Positions 1 through 8,548 of a DNA stretch of 64,000 nt are shown here, one piece after another. Under the pieces are notes generated by a model. That model worked only from the letters and a program-made list of their open reading frames with translations. It had not been told where the DNA came from and did no database searches. Source of the stretch: Alistipes sp. (GTDB taxonomy: Bacteria; Bacteroidota; Bacteroidia; Bacteroidales; Rikenellaceae); NCBI GenBank assembly GCA_017936685.1, contig JAGBFA010000010.1, positions 1-64,000 on the forward strand, in the 5' to 3' direction. A program made the position numbers and the translations under genes. Positions within the stretch are counted from its first letter, which is position 1. Every line of letters begins with the position of its first letter.

Positions 1-27
1 GAAAACAACCCAAGCACCACCAACCAT

Positions 28-151
28 CTTTTTCGTCAAAAGCGGTTAGTTGCAACGCGCAACGAAAATTGGGCGGACGGGCTGTACTAATCGTACTGCC
101 CGTTCGCCCAATCGAGCGAGCGGCCGCAAATGACCGCTTTTGACGAAAAAG
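28..151. repeat. Large nested inverted repeat
   Basis: A perfect 19-bp inverted repeat (28-46 with 133-151) encloses a second near-perfect 20-bp inverted repeat (68-87 with 93-112; one G-U pair and one T-T mismatch). A short GTTGC/GCAAC hairpin lies between the left arms. The element starts 11 bp beyond the stop of the minus-strand oxidoreductase operon, so it could end or stabilise that transcript. Its compact 124-bp size with 19-bp terminal inverted repeats also fits a miniature inverted-repeat element, but no clear target-site duplication is visible. Confidence 0.7.
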
Positions 152-161
152 TCACAAAGAA

Positions 162-707
162 TTAGCGGATCTTCTTAATAATCTCCCCTCCGTGACGAAT
201 GGCCTCCTCGTTCTGCGGCAGCATCTTCCATGCACGCTCGGGCAGAGTGTGCTTCAATCCCTCCATGACGTTCTCCATCTTCACCACAGGGCGTACTTTG
301 AGATAACCGCCTAAGATCATGGTGTTGAAGAGCTTGGCCTGTCCCATACGGGCGCACTCAGCTGTGGCATCGATAGTATAGATGCTGATGTCGGTGCGAG
401 TGGGGTGGTGAGTGATGCCGTTGGTGTCGTAGATCAACACACCGCCGGCCTTGACCATAGGCTCGAACTTCTCCATAGACTGCTGGTTGAGCACCACAGC
501 CACGTCGAACTCGTGAGCGATAGGTGACGAGATGGGTTTGTCGGACAATACGACCGTCACATTGGCCGTACCGCCACGCATCTCGGGTCCGTAAGAGGGC
601 ATCCACGTAACCTCGAAATCCTGCATGACACCCGAGTAAGCCAGAATCTTACCCATAGTGAGGACACCTTGTCCTCCGAAACCTGCAATAATTACCGTCT
701 CTTTCAT
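162..707 (-). CDS. 2-oxoacid:ferredoxin oxidoreductase, gamma subunit
   Basis: The 181-residue protein is the gamma (catalytic-domain III) subunit of a pyruvate/2-ketoisovalerate-type ferredoxin oxidoreductase. It opens with GFGGQGVLTMGK (residues 9-20), the glycine-rich signature of this subunit, and keeps the PEMRGGTANV segment near residue 41. It would help bind CoA and complete the cytoplasmic complex that decarboxylates 2-oxoacids to acyl-CoA while reducing ferredoxin. It is the last gene of a four-gene minus-strand operon, 5 bp after the beta-subunit gene. Length is normal for the family. The substrate (branched-chain 2-oxoacid versus 2-oxoglutarate) cannot be fixed from sequence alone. 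Confidence 0.93.
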   Translation of the reverse strand: MKETVIIAGFGGQGVLTMGKILAYSGVMQDFEVTWMPSYGPEMRGGTANVTVVLSDKPISSPIAHEFDVAVVLNQQSMEKFEPMVKAGGVLIYDTNGITHHPTRTDISIYTIDATAECARMGQAKLFNTMILGGYLKVRPVVKMENVMEGLKHTLPERAWKMLPQNEEAIRHGGEIIKKIR

Positions 708-712
708 AGTGC

Positions 713-1477
713 TTACTCTTTATTGTCCTTCAAATCGCCGAGTTCGTAGAACGGCAGCATATTCTTCTCCAACCACTCGTTAGATGCCACGGGCGAGAGT
801 TTCCAGCCGCTGTTGCAGGTCGATACGACCTCCACCAGAGAGAAGCCCTTGCCGGCCATGGCATTCTCGAATGCGTGACGTATGGCCTTCTTGCACTTGC
901 GCACGTTGGCCGGAGTGTGGACGCTCTGACGCGTCACGTAGCATACGCCGTCGAGGTGCGCCAGCATCTGAGCGATCTTGTAGGGATAGCCGTTGAGCTT
1001 GGGATCGCGGCCGTAGGGCGTAGTGGCCGTCTTCATACCCAGCAGGGTAGTGGGTGCCATCTGTCCGCCAGTCATGCCGTATATGGCGTTGTTGATATAT
1101 ATAGCCACGATATTCTCGCCGCGGGCAGCCGCATGAATGGTCTCGCCCGTACCGATGGCCGACAGGTCGCCGTCGCCCTGGTAGGTGAATACCATCTTCT
1201 CGGGGTGCAGACGCTTGATGGCCGTAGCCACAGCGCAGGCACGGCCGTGAGCAGCCTCAGCCCAGTCTATATCTATGTAGTTGTATGCGAATACCGAGCA
1301 GCCTACGGGCGATACGCCGATCGCATCGTGCTCCAAACCCATCTCCTCGATAACCTCGGCAACGAGCTTGTGCACCGTACCGTGGCTGCAACCCGGGCAG
1401 TAGTGCATGACATTAGGCAACATCAGTTTCGACTTGCCGTAAACCATATTTTCCTGTTTGATTTCAACTTCTGCCAT
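713..1477 (-). CDS. 2-oxoacid:ferredoxin oxidoreductase, TPP-binding beta subunit
   Basis: The 254-residue thiamine-diphosphate subunit has CPGCSHG near residue 28 and the TPP/Mg motif GDGDLSAIG (about 101-109), followed by NNAIYGMTGGQ (about 128-138), all typical of KorB/VorA-type subunits. It carries the decarboxylation step and works with the alpha and gamma subunits and the small ferredoxin encoded in the same operon. It lies 4 bp after vorB and 5 bp before the gamma gene, so translation is probably coupled. The length suits the separate-beta-subunit class; no residue is obviously missing. Confidence 0.94.
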   Translation of the reverse strand: MAEVEIKQENMVYGKSKLMLPNVMHYCPGCSHGTVHKLVAEVIEEMGLEHDAIGVSPVGCSVFAYNYIDIDWAEAAHGRACAVATAIKRLHPEKMVFTYQGDGDLSAIGTGETIHAAARGENIVAIYINNAIYGMTGGQMAPTTLLGMKTATTPYGRDPKLNGYPYKIAQMLAHLDGVCYVTRQSVHTPANVRKCKKAIRHAFENAMAGKGFSLVEVVSTCNSGWKLSPVASNEWLEKNMLPFYELGDLKDNKE

Positions 1478-1481
1478 AGTC

Positions 1482-2579
1482 TTATCTCTTGTTTATAAGT
1501 TTCTCTTTAAGAGCCGTAAGCACCTCGTCGGGCGAGAACATCATACCGCCCTGACGGCCGTAGTGCTCGACGGGAGCCAGGCCGCCGACGGCAAGACGCA
1601 CGTCCTCGACCATCTGTCCGGCATTCAACTCGGCCGACAGGAAGCCCTTGACACCGCGCTCGGCCAGCTCGCGTATGGGATTCTTCGGGAACGGATAGAG
1701 CGTGATGGGACGCAGCAGACCGAGCTTGATGCCCTCGGCGCGAGCCATCTCCACCGTAGCCGAGCATATACGAGCCGACGAACCGAAAGCCACGATGACA
1801 TAGTCGGCATCGTCGCACTGGATAGCCTCGTAACGCACCTCGTTATCCTCCATAGCCTTATACTTGGCTTGCAGGCGCAGGTTGATCTGCTCCATGACCT
1901 CCGACTTCAACTCCAACGAGGTCACCACGTTGCGCTCGCGCGAAGCGGGCTTGCCGTAGATAGCCCACGACTTGCACTCCTCGGCGATCTCCTCGTTGGT
2001 CTTGCGCGGACGCTGGGGTGCCAGCACCACCTTCTCCATCATCTGACCGATAGCACCGTCGGCAAGGATCATTGCCGGATTGCGATACTTGAAAGCCAGA
2101 TCGAAAGCCAGACCCACGAAATCGTGCATCTCCTGCACCGAGTTGGGAGCCAACACTATAAGGTGGAAATCACCGTGTGCGCCACCCTTGCAGGCCTGGA
2201 AATAGTCGCCCTGCGAAGGCTGGATCGTACCCAGACCCGGACCGCCGCGCTGGCAGTTGACAACCACGCAAGGCAGCTCGGCACCTGCCAGATAGCTCAA
2301 ACCCTCGCTCATAAGGCTCACGCCGGGGCTCGACGACGAGGTCATGACGCGCTTGCCCGTAGCGGCACCGCCGTAAACCATGTTGATCGAAGCCACCTCC
2401 GACTCGGCCTGCAACACGACCATGCCGGTGGTCTCCCAGGGCTTGAGCTCCATAAGCGTCTCCATAACCTCCGACTGGGGAGTGATGGGATAACCGAAAT
2501 ATCCGTCGCAACCGTAGCGAATAGCCGCATGTGCTATCACCTCGTTGCCCTTCATAAGTTTTACCTCTTTCTCTGCCAT
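1482..2579 (-). CDS. vorB: 2-oxoacid:ferredoxin oxidoreductase, alpha subunit VorB
   Basis: The 365-residue alpha subunit begins with the pyrimidine-binding domain (GYFGYPITPQSE near residue 26) and continues through RVMTSSSSPGVSLM and the transketolase C-terminal-like domain. Bacteroidales annotate this form as 3-methyl-2-oxobutanoate dehydrogenase subunit VorB, which makes branched-chain acyl-CoAs, but related enzymes use 2-oxoglutarate. The gene is second in the operon, 3 bp after the ferredoxin gene. The whole set (delta, alpha, beta, gamma) is present, so the complex should be functional. Assignment to the complex is firm; substrate is inference. Confidence 0.92.
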   Translation of the reverse strand: MAEKEVKLMKGNEVIAHAAIRYGCDGYFGYPITPQSEVMETLMELKPWETTGMVVLQAESEVASINMVYGGAATGKRVMTSSSSPGVSLMSEGLSYLAGAELPCVVVNCQRGGPGLGTIQPSQGDYFQACKGGAHGDFHLIVLAPNSVQEMHDFVGLAFDLAFKYRNPAMILADGAIGQMMEKVVLAPQRPRKTNEEIAEECKSWAIYGKPASRERNVVTSLELKSEVMEQINLRLQAKYKAMEDNEVRYEAIQCDDADYVIVAFGSSARICSATVEMARAEGIKLGLLRPITLYPFPKNPIRELAERGVKGFLSAELNAGQMVEDVRLAVGGLAPVEHYGRQGGMMFSPDEVLTALKEKLINKR

Positions 2580-2582
2580 AAC

Positions 2583-2810
2583 CTATTCGAATTTTTGGCG
2601 GTACACCGTAATACAACTGTCCGGACAGATAATGCCGCACGATGCGCAGCCCGTGCATGCGTCCGGATTGACCATGACGGCAAACGGATAACCCTTACCG
2701 TTCACCTCGCTCGACAGACCGAGAACGTCGCACGGACACGATGCCACACAGACTCCGCAACCCTTGCAATGCTCGGTATCGACTACGATTTTTCCCTTGA
2801 TTTTTGCCAT
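2583..2810 (-). CDS. 4Fe-4S ferredoxin (delta) subunit of the oxidoreductase
   Basis: This 75-residue protein has two complete CxxCxxCxxxCP clusters (CKGCGVCVASCPCD near residue 19 and CTGCASCGIICPD near residue 52), so it binds two [4Fe-4S] centres. It is the electron-transfer delta subunit of the adjacent oxidoreductase, moving electrons from the TPP intermediate to free ferredoxin. It is the first gene of the minus-strand operon. A TAAATTTG promoter element lies about 60 bp upstream. Confidence 0.93.
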   Translation of the reverse strand: MAKIKGKIVVDTEHCKGCGVCVASCPCDVLGLSSEVNGKGYPFAVMVNPDACTGCASCGIICPDSCITVYRQKFE

Positions 2811-2872
2811 AACGACAATCCTTTATTTGTTTGTTAATAGTTTGTTTCTCTCGGCTTTAAAATTAAACCTAA

Positions 2873-2904
2873 CAAATTTAACAATTTTTTTGCGGATATA
2901 CTAA
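2873..2904 (-). promoter_or_regulatory. Promoter of the oxidoreductase operon
   Basis: On the minus strand TAAATTTG (2873-2880) matches the Bacteroidota -7 consensus TAnnTTTG. A TTAG (2901-2904) sits 20 bp upstream as a weak -33 element. The expected leader is about 55-60 nt before the ferredoxin start. It lies back to back with the promoter of the 3062 gene. Confidence 0.6.
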
Positions 2905-2993
2905 ATTTTCCGAAATTATTTTCGACCGAAAGTTACGATATGTCACCGAGTGCGACAAATATTGCGTCGGGCGGCATTTTTATCGCGCAAAAT

Positions 2994-3023
2994 TTTGCGG
3001 GGGGGGGTAATTTCGTATATTTG
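2994..3023 (+). promoter_or_regulatory. Promoter with a nine-G tract in its spacer (possible phase switch)
   Basis: TTTG (2994-2997) and TATATTTG (3016-3023) form a -33/-7 pair. The 18-bp spacer contains an uninterrupted run of nine G (2999-3007). The consensus spacer is about 19-21 bp, so gain or loss of a G by slipped-strand mispairing would change promoter strength. The predicted start of transcription is about 35 nt before the ATG at 3062. Confidence 0.65.
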
Positions 3024-3061
3024 TACACAGTATTTCGAAACATTAATAACAATCTTTGCTT

Positions 3062-4009
3062 ATGGCACTTTTCAACTGTCCCGAATGCGGAGCACAGATC
3101 TCCGACAAGGCCGCCGCATGTCCCAAATGCGGAGTAACGATCAACCCTGCCCCCGTAGCCATTAACGCTCCCTTGCGCCGCACGCCGCGAATATCCGACC
3201 GCACGGCAGTGGGCATCATTGCTGCAATGGCCGCCGTCATGTATGGTCTGACAATGATTCCGTGGTTTATTACACTCGACGATTTCCAGCATTATATAAA
3301 CATAACAGCCTCGTACTGGGGCATAGCGGCCACAGGATTATCATTAGCAGCGACAGGATTTGCATTTACCAAACAATGGCTCGTATCGACAGCTACGACA
3401 GTCGCAGGCATGAGTGCCGCAACGGCTGCATGTTTCGATTTCAAAAACAGTATCATTATCGATGCTCCGGCCACAGACATACCGGATCATAAAATCATCT
3501 ATGCATACATGACGATATTTTTGATCGCAGGGGCAATAGCAACCGTAATCGGTGCGATAAAATCCGCAGACAAGCACCCCGACGAAAGCGAAGCATCGGC
3601 AAGCGGATCGTGGACTCAGCTTGCAGGCATAGCCATGTGTGCCATACTTTTGGCAAGTTATTATACGACGTGGAGCAAGTTTACGATAAATGAAACATCT
3701 TTGCCGATTATGGGACAAGAGTACATACTATCCAATCCGACAACAATATGTATTTGGATTGCGATATTCGGCATATCGACCGGTCGCTGGATCGCCACAG
3801 CCATTGCCGCAGGAATAAACATGCTCTACGGCATCTATACGCTGACTACCGACGGATTCTCCGGAACATACCGAGGATTTTACGATTATGATTATGAAGA
3901 GACGACTTTCGCGGGCGGAATATATTTCATGATCTTTGTGGCCGCCATGCTGCTTGTGCTATCGATAATAGCCGAAAGGCAGCAAAGAACGCAAAAGTCT
4001 GAGGCATAA
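3062..4009 (+). CDS. Zinc-ribbon multi-pass membrane protein, function unknown
   Basis: The 315-residue protein starts with a four-cysteine zinc ribbon (CPECGAQ at 6-12 and CPKCGV near 20-25), then about seven or eight hydrophobic segments between residues 45 and 310, so it is an inner-membrane protein with a cytoplasmic ribbon. The ATG at 3062 is preferred over the upstream in-frame TTG at 3056 because the ribbon begins immediately after it. No enzymatic motif is visible. It is transcribed alone, between divergent and convergent neighbours. Its promoter contains a G9 homopolymer, which suggests on/off or graded expression within a population. The function is not recognised. Confidence 0.8.
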   Translation: MALFNCPECGAQISDKAAACPKCGVTINPAPVAINAPLRRTPRISDRTAVGIIAAMAAVMYGLTMIPWFITLDDFQHYINITASYWGIAATGLSLAATGFAFTKQWLVSTATTVAGMSAATAACFDFKNSIIIDAPATDIPDHKIIYAYMTIFLIAGAIATVIGAIKSADKHPDESEASASGSWTQLAGIAMCAILLASYYTTWSKFTINETSLPIMGQEYILSNPTTICIWIAIFGISTGRWIATAIAAGINMLYGIYTLTTDGFSGTYRGFYDYDYEETTFAGGIYFMIFVAAMLLVLSIIAERQQRTQKSEA

Positions 4010-4036
4010 GTACCTGCGTCCGGCCATGACCGCACG

Positions 4037-4069
4037 AAAAAGCCCGCGCATCGGATTGCGCGGGCTTTT
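4037..4069. terminator. Bidirectional intrinsic terminator
   Basis: A GC-rich stem (AAAAGCCCGCGC paired with GCGCGGGCTTTT, loop of about 8 nt) is flanked by A and T runs, so it can stop both the plus-strand gene ending at 4009 and the minus-strand DUF1015 gene ending at 4091. Confidence 0.88.
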
Positions 4070-4090
4070 CTGCAATATGGTCTAACGCTG

Positions 4091-5335
4091 TTACTCGTCG
4101 AACGAGTGGATCACCACACCCGAGCGCAGCTTCGGCTCGAACCACGTGGTCTTGGGAGGCATGATGTTGCCCGTGTCGGCGATGTCGATCAACTGCTGCA
4201 TCGAAACGGGGTAGAGCGCGAAGGCCACCTTCATCTCGCCGCTGTCGACACGCTTCTGCAACTCGCCCAGGCCGCGGATACCGCCGACGAAGTCGATACG
4301 CTTCGACGTGCGCAGGTCCTTTATGCCGAGCACCTTATCCAGCACGAGATTCGAGAGGACGGTAACGTCCAGCACGCCGATGGGATCGTGGTCGTCGTAG
4401 GTGCCGACCTTGGCCGTCATCGAATACCACTCGCCGTCGATATACATGGCGAAGTTGTGCAGTCCGGCGGGAGTGTAGATCTCCTTGCCCTTCGGCTCTA
4501 TGTCGAAGCTCTCGGCAACGGCGGCCATGAACTGCTCCTTGCTCAAACCGTTGAGATCCTTCACCACGCGGTTATAGTCGATGATGCGCAGCTGCGAAGC
4601 GGGGAACGTTACGGCGAGGAAGAAACAATACTCCTCGTCGCCCGTATGCTTGGGATTGGCAGCCATGCACTCCTGACCCACGCGCGCAGCGGCAGCGGTG
4701 CGGTGGTGACCGTCAGCCACATACAGCGCAGGAATCGTGCGGAAGATCTCCGTGATGCGATCGTTGGTCGCCTTGTCGCGGATCACCCACATGTGGTGGC
4801 CGAAGCCGTCGGCAGCCGTGAAGTCGTAATCGGCGGGCGTCGACTTGACGATGCCGTCGACGATGGCGTCGATCTCGGCATTATCGGGATAAGTGAAGAA
4901 TACCGGCTCGATATTGGCTTTCTGGTTGCGGACATGGATCATGCGGTCCTCCTCCTTGTCGGGACGCGTCAGCTCGTGCTTCTTGATCGCACCCGAGAGG
5001 TAATCCTCGAAGTGGCAGCACATTGCCAGACCGTACTGCGTGCGGCCGTTCATCGTCTGAGCATATATGTAATAGTGCTCCTCGCCGTCCTGTACGAGCC
5101 AGCCTCGCTCTTTCCACAGGCGGAAATTCTCCATGGCCTTCTCGTAGACCTGCTGAGAGTGCTCGTCGGCAATGGGATCGAAATCGATCTCGGGCTTGAT
5201 GATATGCAGCAGCGAACGATCCGTAGCTTCGCGCTTGGCCTCCTCGGAATTGAGTACGTCGTAGGGACGCGATGCCACCTCGGCAGCATACTCCTTGGGA
5301 GGACGTATTCCTTTGAATGGTTTGATTCTTACCAT
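4091..5335 (-). CDS. DUF1015 family protein of the serine-biosynthesis operon
   Basis: The 414-residue protein is a full-length DUF1015 member. It begins VRIKPFKGIRPPKEYA and carries VADGHHRTAAA at residues 206-216. The DGHHR core resembles the signature of ParB/sulfiredoxin-fold proteins, which include serine kinases such as archaeal SerK and SbnI. That is a motif resemblance, not a proven fold. It follows serA by 14 bp, in the order serC-serA-DUF1015, and no serB phosphatase gene is in the cluster. A role in phosphoserine or serine metabolism is therefore a reasonable inference. It should be cytoplasmic: no signal peptide or membrane segment is seen. Confidence 0.88.
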   Translation of the reverse strand: MVRIKPFKGIRPPKEYAAEVASRPYDVLNSEEAKREATDRSLLHIIKPEIDFDPIADEHSQQVYEKAMENFRLWKERGWLVQDGEEHYYIYAQTMNGRTQYGLAMCCHFEDYLSGAIKKHELTRPDKEEDRMIHVRNQKANIEPVFFTYPDNAEIDAIVDGIVKSTPADYDFTAADGFGHHMWVIRDKATNDRITEIFRTIPALYVADGHHRTAAAARVGQECMAANPKHTGDEEYCFFLAVTFPASQLRIIDYNRVVKDLNGLSKEQFMAAVAESFDIEPKGKEIYTPAGLHNFAMYIDGEWYSMTAKVGTYDDHDPIGVLDVTVLSNLVLDKVLGIKDLRTSKRIDFVGGIRGLGELQKRVDSGEMKVAFALYPVSMQQLIDIADTGNIMPPKTTWFEPKLRSGVVIHSFDE

Positions 5336-5349
5336 AGTCTGTTCTGTTT

Positions 5350-6273
5350 TTACTTGTTCACACGGAAACGCTCGTTACCCGTGGCAAAATAGTCGACGAT
5401 CTGACGTGCGGCGGCAAGACCTGCGTTGACATTGGCCTCGCCCGTCTCGGCACCCTGCTTCTTAGGCGTAGCGAAGAAACGCTTGCCGAAATTTTCGGCG
5501 AACTGCTCGGCAGCCTCAGGGGCGATGTCGGTAACATATTTCAGATCCTCGCGCTCGGTCATGGCACGCATCAGACCCTCCTCGTCGATAACCTCCTTGC
5601 GGGCGGTGTTGACGATGGTGGCACCCTTAGGCATCGACATGGCCAAATCGTAGCCGATCGATTTCTTGGTCTCGGCCGTTGCGGGAATATGCAGCGACAG
5701 ATAGTCGGCGGCAGCATACAGCTCGGCGACAGAATCGACCTTGCGCACACCGTCGCGCTCGAATACGGCAGCATCGGTGATGAACGGATCGAAAGCGACA
5801 ACGTTCATGCCCAGAGCCTTGCCCTTGACACCCACCAAACGGCCGACATTGCCGTAGGCGTGAATGGCCAGCGTCTTGCCCTTCAACTCCGAGCCTGTGC
5901 CGGGGGTGAAGCGGTTGCGCGCCATATAGATCATCATGCCCAGAGCCAGCTCGGCAACGGCATTGGAATTCTGACCCGGGGTGTTCATAACCACGATACC
6001 GCGTGCCGAAGCGGCAGCGAGATCGACATTGTCGTAACCGGCACCGGCGCGGACAACGATTTTAAGCTCCTTGGCGGCATCGATCACCTCGGGCGTGACC
6101 TTGTCGCTGCGGATAATCAGCGCATCGGCATCAGCCACAGCCTCCAACAGCTGAGCCTTATCGGTATACTTCTCCAACAGTGCAAGCGTATGGCCTGCGC
6201 CCTCGACTATTTCGCGAATACCGGCGACAGCCTCCTTTGCAAAAGGCTTCTCGGTAGCAACTAAAATTTTCAT
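5350..6273 (-). CDS. serA: D-3-phosphoglycerate dehydrogenase
   Basis: The 307-residue D-isomer-specific 2-hydroxyacid dehydrogenase oxidises 3-phosphoglycerate with NAD+ in the first step of serine synthesis. It has the substrate-domain VVRAGAGYDNVD, a nucleotide-binding region with HAYGNVGRLVG, and the NTARKEVIDEEG segment. The start at 6273 (MKILVATEKPF) is chosen because the earlier in-frame start gives 26 residues unlike the family. It is the short form, lacking a C-terminal ACT domain, so feedback by serine through ACT is not expected. It lies between serC (87 bp upstream) and the DUF1015 gene (14 bp downstream), on one transcript. Confidence 0.93.
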   Translation of the reverse strand: MKILVATEKPFAKEAVAGIREIVEGAGHTLALLEKYTDKAQLLEAVADADALIIRSDKVTPEVIDAAKELKIVVRAGAGYDNVDLAAASARGIVVMNTPGQNSNAVAELALGMMIYMARNRFTPGTGSELKGKTLAIHAYGNVGRLVGVKGKALGMNVVAFDPFITDAAVFERDGVRKVDSVAELYAAADYLSLHIPATAETKKSIGYDLAMSMPKGATIVNTARKEVIDEEGLMRAMTEREDLKYVTDIAPEAAEQFAENFGKRFFATPKKQGAETGEANVNAGLAAARQIVDYFATGNERFRVNK

Positions 6274-6360
6274 ACTCTTCAACAATGATGTGAAATTAAT
6301 CGTTTTATCAATCTCCTTGTCCAGCATGTACGGGACAATCATCGCAGACATCTGCCGGGA

Positions 6361-7431
6361 TTATTTGTGAAGCTGCTCGAACTCCTGCATGCAGGCCACC
6401 AGAGCCTCGACGCTCTCCTTAGGCAGCGCGTTGTAGCACGATGCGCGGAAACCGCCCACCAAACGGTGCCCCTTGATGCCTACCATGCCGCGCTCCTTGG
6501 CGAATGCCATGAACTCGGGAGCCAGATCCTCCTTGCCCTCGGCCATGATGAAGCAGATGTTCATCAGCGAACGGTCCTCCTTGGCAACAGTACCGCGGAA
6601 CAGCGGGTTGCGGTCGATCTCGGCATAGAGCAGCTCGGCCTTCTCCTTGTTGCGGCGATAGATCTCCTCGACACCGCCGATCGACTTCAACCACTTCAAC
6701 GTCTCGTTGAGCACGAAGATCGGGAATACGGGAGGAGTATTGAACATCGAGTTATTGTCGACATGGGTGTTGACGTTGACCATCGACGGCAGGTCGCGGA
6801 CAACTTTCTGCAACATGTCGTCGCGAATGATGACGAACGTAACGCCGGCGCAAGAGAGGTTCTTCTGAGCACCGCCGTAGATGATGGCATACTTCGACAC
6901 GTCAACCGGACGCGACATGATGTCCGACGACATGTCGGCGATCAGAGGCACCGGAGAGTCGATATCGGTGTGATACTCCGTACCGTATATCGTGTTGTTG
7001 CAGCAGATGTAGAGGTAGTCGAGATCCTCGGGTATGGCGTAGCCCTTGGGTATATACGAGAAGTTCTTGTCCTCCGAGGTAGCCAGAACCTCGACCTGAC
7101 CATAGTGCTTGGCCTCCTTGATGGCCTTCTTCGTCCAGACACCAGTGTTGACATAACCGGCCTTCTTGCCGAGGAAGTTGGCGGGCATATGGAAGAACTG
7201 GGTGCTGGCACCGCCGCCCACAAAGAAGATCTTATAGTTGTCGGGAATGCCCATCAACTCGCGCATCAACGCCTGAGCCTCGTTAACGACGCTCTCGAAC
7301 TCGGGAGTACGGTGCGATACAGACAGCAGCGACAGGCCGGTGCCCTTGAAATCCATGATTGCCTTGGCGGCATTTTCGAGAACCACATCGGGAAGGATAG
7401 AGGGTCCCGCATTGAAGTTGTGTTTTTTCAT
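6361..7431 (-). CDS. serC: Phosphoserine aminotransferase
   Basis: The 356-residue class V PLP enzyme transfers an amino group from glutamate to 3-phosphohydroxypyruvate. It starts [13 protein letters not shown], typical of SerC, and has the PLP-lysine region [12 protein letters not shown] near residue 187. The C-terminal [12 protein letters not shown] is the phosphate-binding end. It is the first gene of serC-serA-DUF1015, with its promoter in the 240-bp divergent gap facing yicC. Length is normal. Confidence 0.95.
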   Translation of the reverse strand: MKKHNFNAGPSILPDVVLENAAKAIMDFKGTGLSLLSVSHRTPEFESVVNEAQALMRELMGIPDNYKIFFVGGGASTQFFHMPANFLGKKAGYVNTGVWTKKAIKEAKHYGQVEVLATSEDKNFSYIPKGYAIPEDLDYLYICCNNTIYGTEYHTDIDSPVPLIADMSSDIMSRPVDVSKYAIIYGGAQKNLSCAGVTFVIIRDDMLQKVVRDLPSMVNVNTHVDNNSMFNTPPVFPIFVLNETLKWLKSIGGVEEIYRRNKEKAELLYAEIDRNPLFRGTVAKEDRSLMNICFIMAEGKEDLAPEFMAFAKERGMVGIKGHRLVGGFRASCYNALPKESVEALVACMQEFEQLHK

Positions 7432-7480
7432 AATCGTTATAGTTTAGAGTTTATACGTTCCGTGCGTTTTCACAGTTACA

Positions 7481-7488
7481 CAAAGATA
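7481..7488 (-). promoter_or_regulatory. serC operon -7 promoter element
   Basis: On the minus strand TATCTTTG matches TAnnTTTG, about 50 bp before the serC start. No good TTTG -33 element was found at the usual distance, so the call rests on the -7 box alone. Confidence 0.5.
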
Positions 7489-7636
7489 ATAGAATTTCGT
7501 CAAAAAAGATATATTTTCGCAAAATATTTATCCGAAGTAATAAATTATCACGATTTACCCCGTATTGACTACGAATCGTTACACGCATACCGCGATTTTC
7601 CACCCGATCGATATTTCATATTAGGTTATTTTTAGC

Positions 7637-7644
7637 TATATTTG
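7637..7644 (+). promoter_or_regulatory. yicC operon -7 promoter element
   Basis: TATATTTG is a perfect -7 box 27 bp before the yicC start. The -33 region has no exact TTTG. It would drive the five-gene run yicC-gmk-nadD-DUF3109-M23 peptidase. Confidence 0.55.
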
Positions 7645-7671
7645 CACCTATATTAAGAAAAGAGTTCTACC

Positions 7672-8544
7672 ATGATAAAATCCATGACTGGTTTCGGCCG
7701 CGGAGAAGCCTCGCTGCCGAACAAGAAAATAACGGTCGAAATCCGTTCGCTCAACTCCAAGCAGCTCGATCTGTCGGTCAGAATGCCGTCGGCATACCGT
7801 CCGATGGAGTACGACATACGTTCGGCCGTACAGCGCGCCGTACAGCGCGGAAAGGTCGACATATCGATCAACGTGGAGTGCGCCGCCGCAGACAATGCCG
7901 GCAAGATCGACCGCGAGATGTTCAAGGCCTATCTGCAACAGACGCTCGACGCACTGAGCTACGCGGGCATCGATGCCGATTACGATGCCATCGTACCGTC
8001 GGTGCTGCGCATGCCGGGAGTGATATCGGTCGAGACCGAGTCCATATCCGAAGAGGAGAAGCAGGCTCTCACGGCAGCCGTCGAAGAGGCATTGCGAAAT
8101 ATCGACGCTTTCCGCCGGCAGGAGGGAGAGATACTCATCAAAGACCTGCTCGAACGCGTCGATAAGATCGAACGCTACAAGCAGGAGGTCGAACCATATG
8201 AAAAGGCACGCAGCGAAAACATAAAGAGCCGCATACGCGAGAATCTCGCCAAGCTATCCATCGAGGTCGACGACAACCGGTTGGAGCAGGAGATGATATT
8301 CTACATCGAGAAACTCGACATCACCGAGGAGAAGGTGCGATTGTCGAACCACTGCCGCTATTTCCGCGAAGTGGCCGCCTCGGAGGAGGGCGTAGGCCGC
8401 AAGCTCGGATTCATCGCGCAGGAGATGGGACGCGAGATCAACACACTCGGCTCGAAAGCCAACGAGTCGACCATGCAGATTCTCGTGGTCAAGATGAAAG
8501 ACGAGTTGGAGAAGATCAAGGAGCAGGTACTCAACATATTGTAA
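7672..8544 (+). CDS. YicC/YloC family endoribonuclease
   Basis: The 290-residue protein has the N-terminal YicC domain (MIKSMTGFGRGEAS at the very start, EIRSLNSKQLDL near 24) and the C-terminal DUF1732 region (GRKLGFIAQEMGREINTLGSKA near 243-264). Characterised relatives are endoribonucleases acting on mRNA or small RNA; activity here is inferred from family membership. It is the first gene of a tight plus-strand operon, 4 bp ahead of gmk, an association seen in many bacteria. Confidence 0.93.
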   Translation: MIKSMTGFGRGEASLPNKKITVEIRSLNSKQLDLSVRMPSAYRPMEYDIRSAVQRAVQRGKVDISINVECAAADNAGKIDREMFKAYLQQTLDALSYAGIDADYDAIVPSVLRMPGVISVETESISEEEKQALTAAVEEALRNIDAFRRQEGEILIKDLLERVDKIERYKQEVEPYEKARSENIKSRIRENLAKLSIEVDDNRLEQEMIFYIEKLDITEEKVRLSNHCRYFREVAASEEGVGRKLGFIAQEMGREINTLGSKANESTMQILVVKMKDELEKIKEQVLNIL

Positions 8545-8548
8545 CGAC

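Noticed and set aside
1458-2837. 459-codon plus-strand frame over vorB
   Set aside because: Shadow of the oxidoreductase operon; the minus-strand subunits are complete and conserved.
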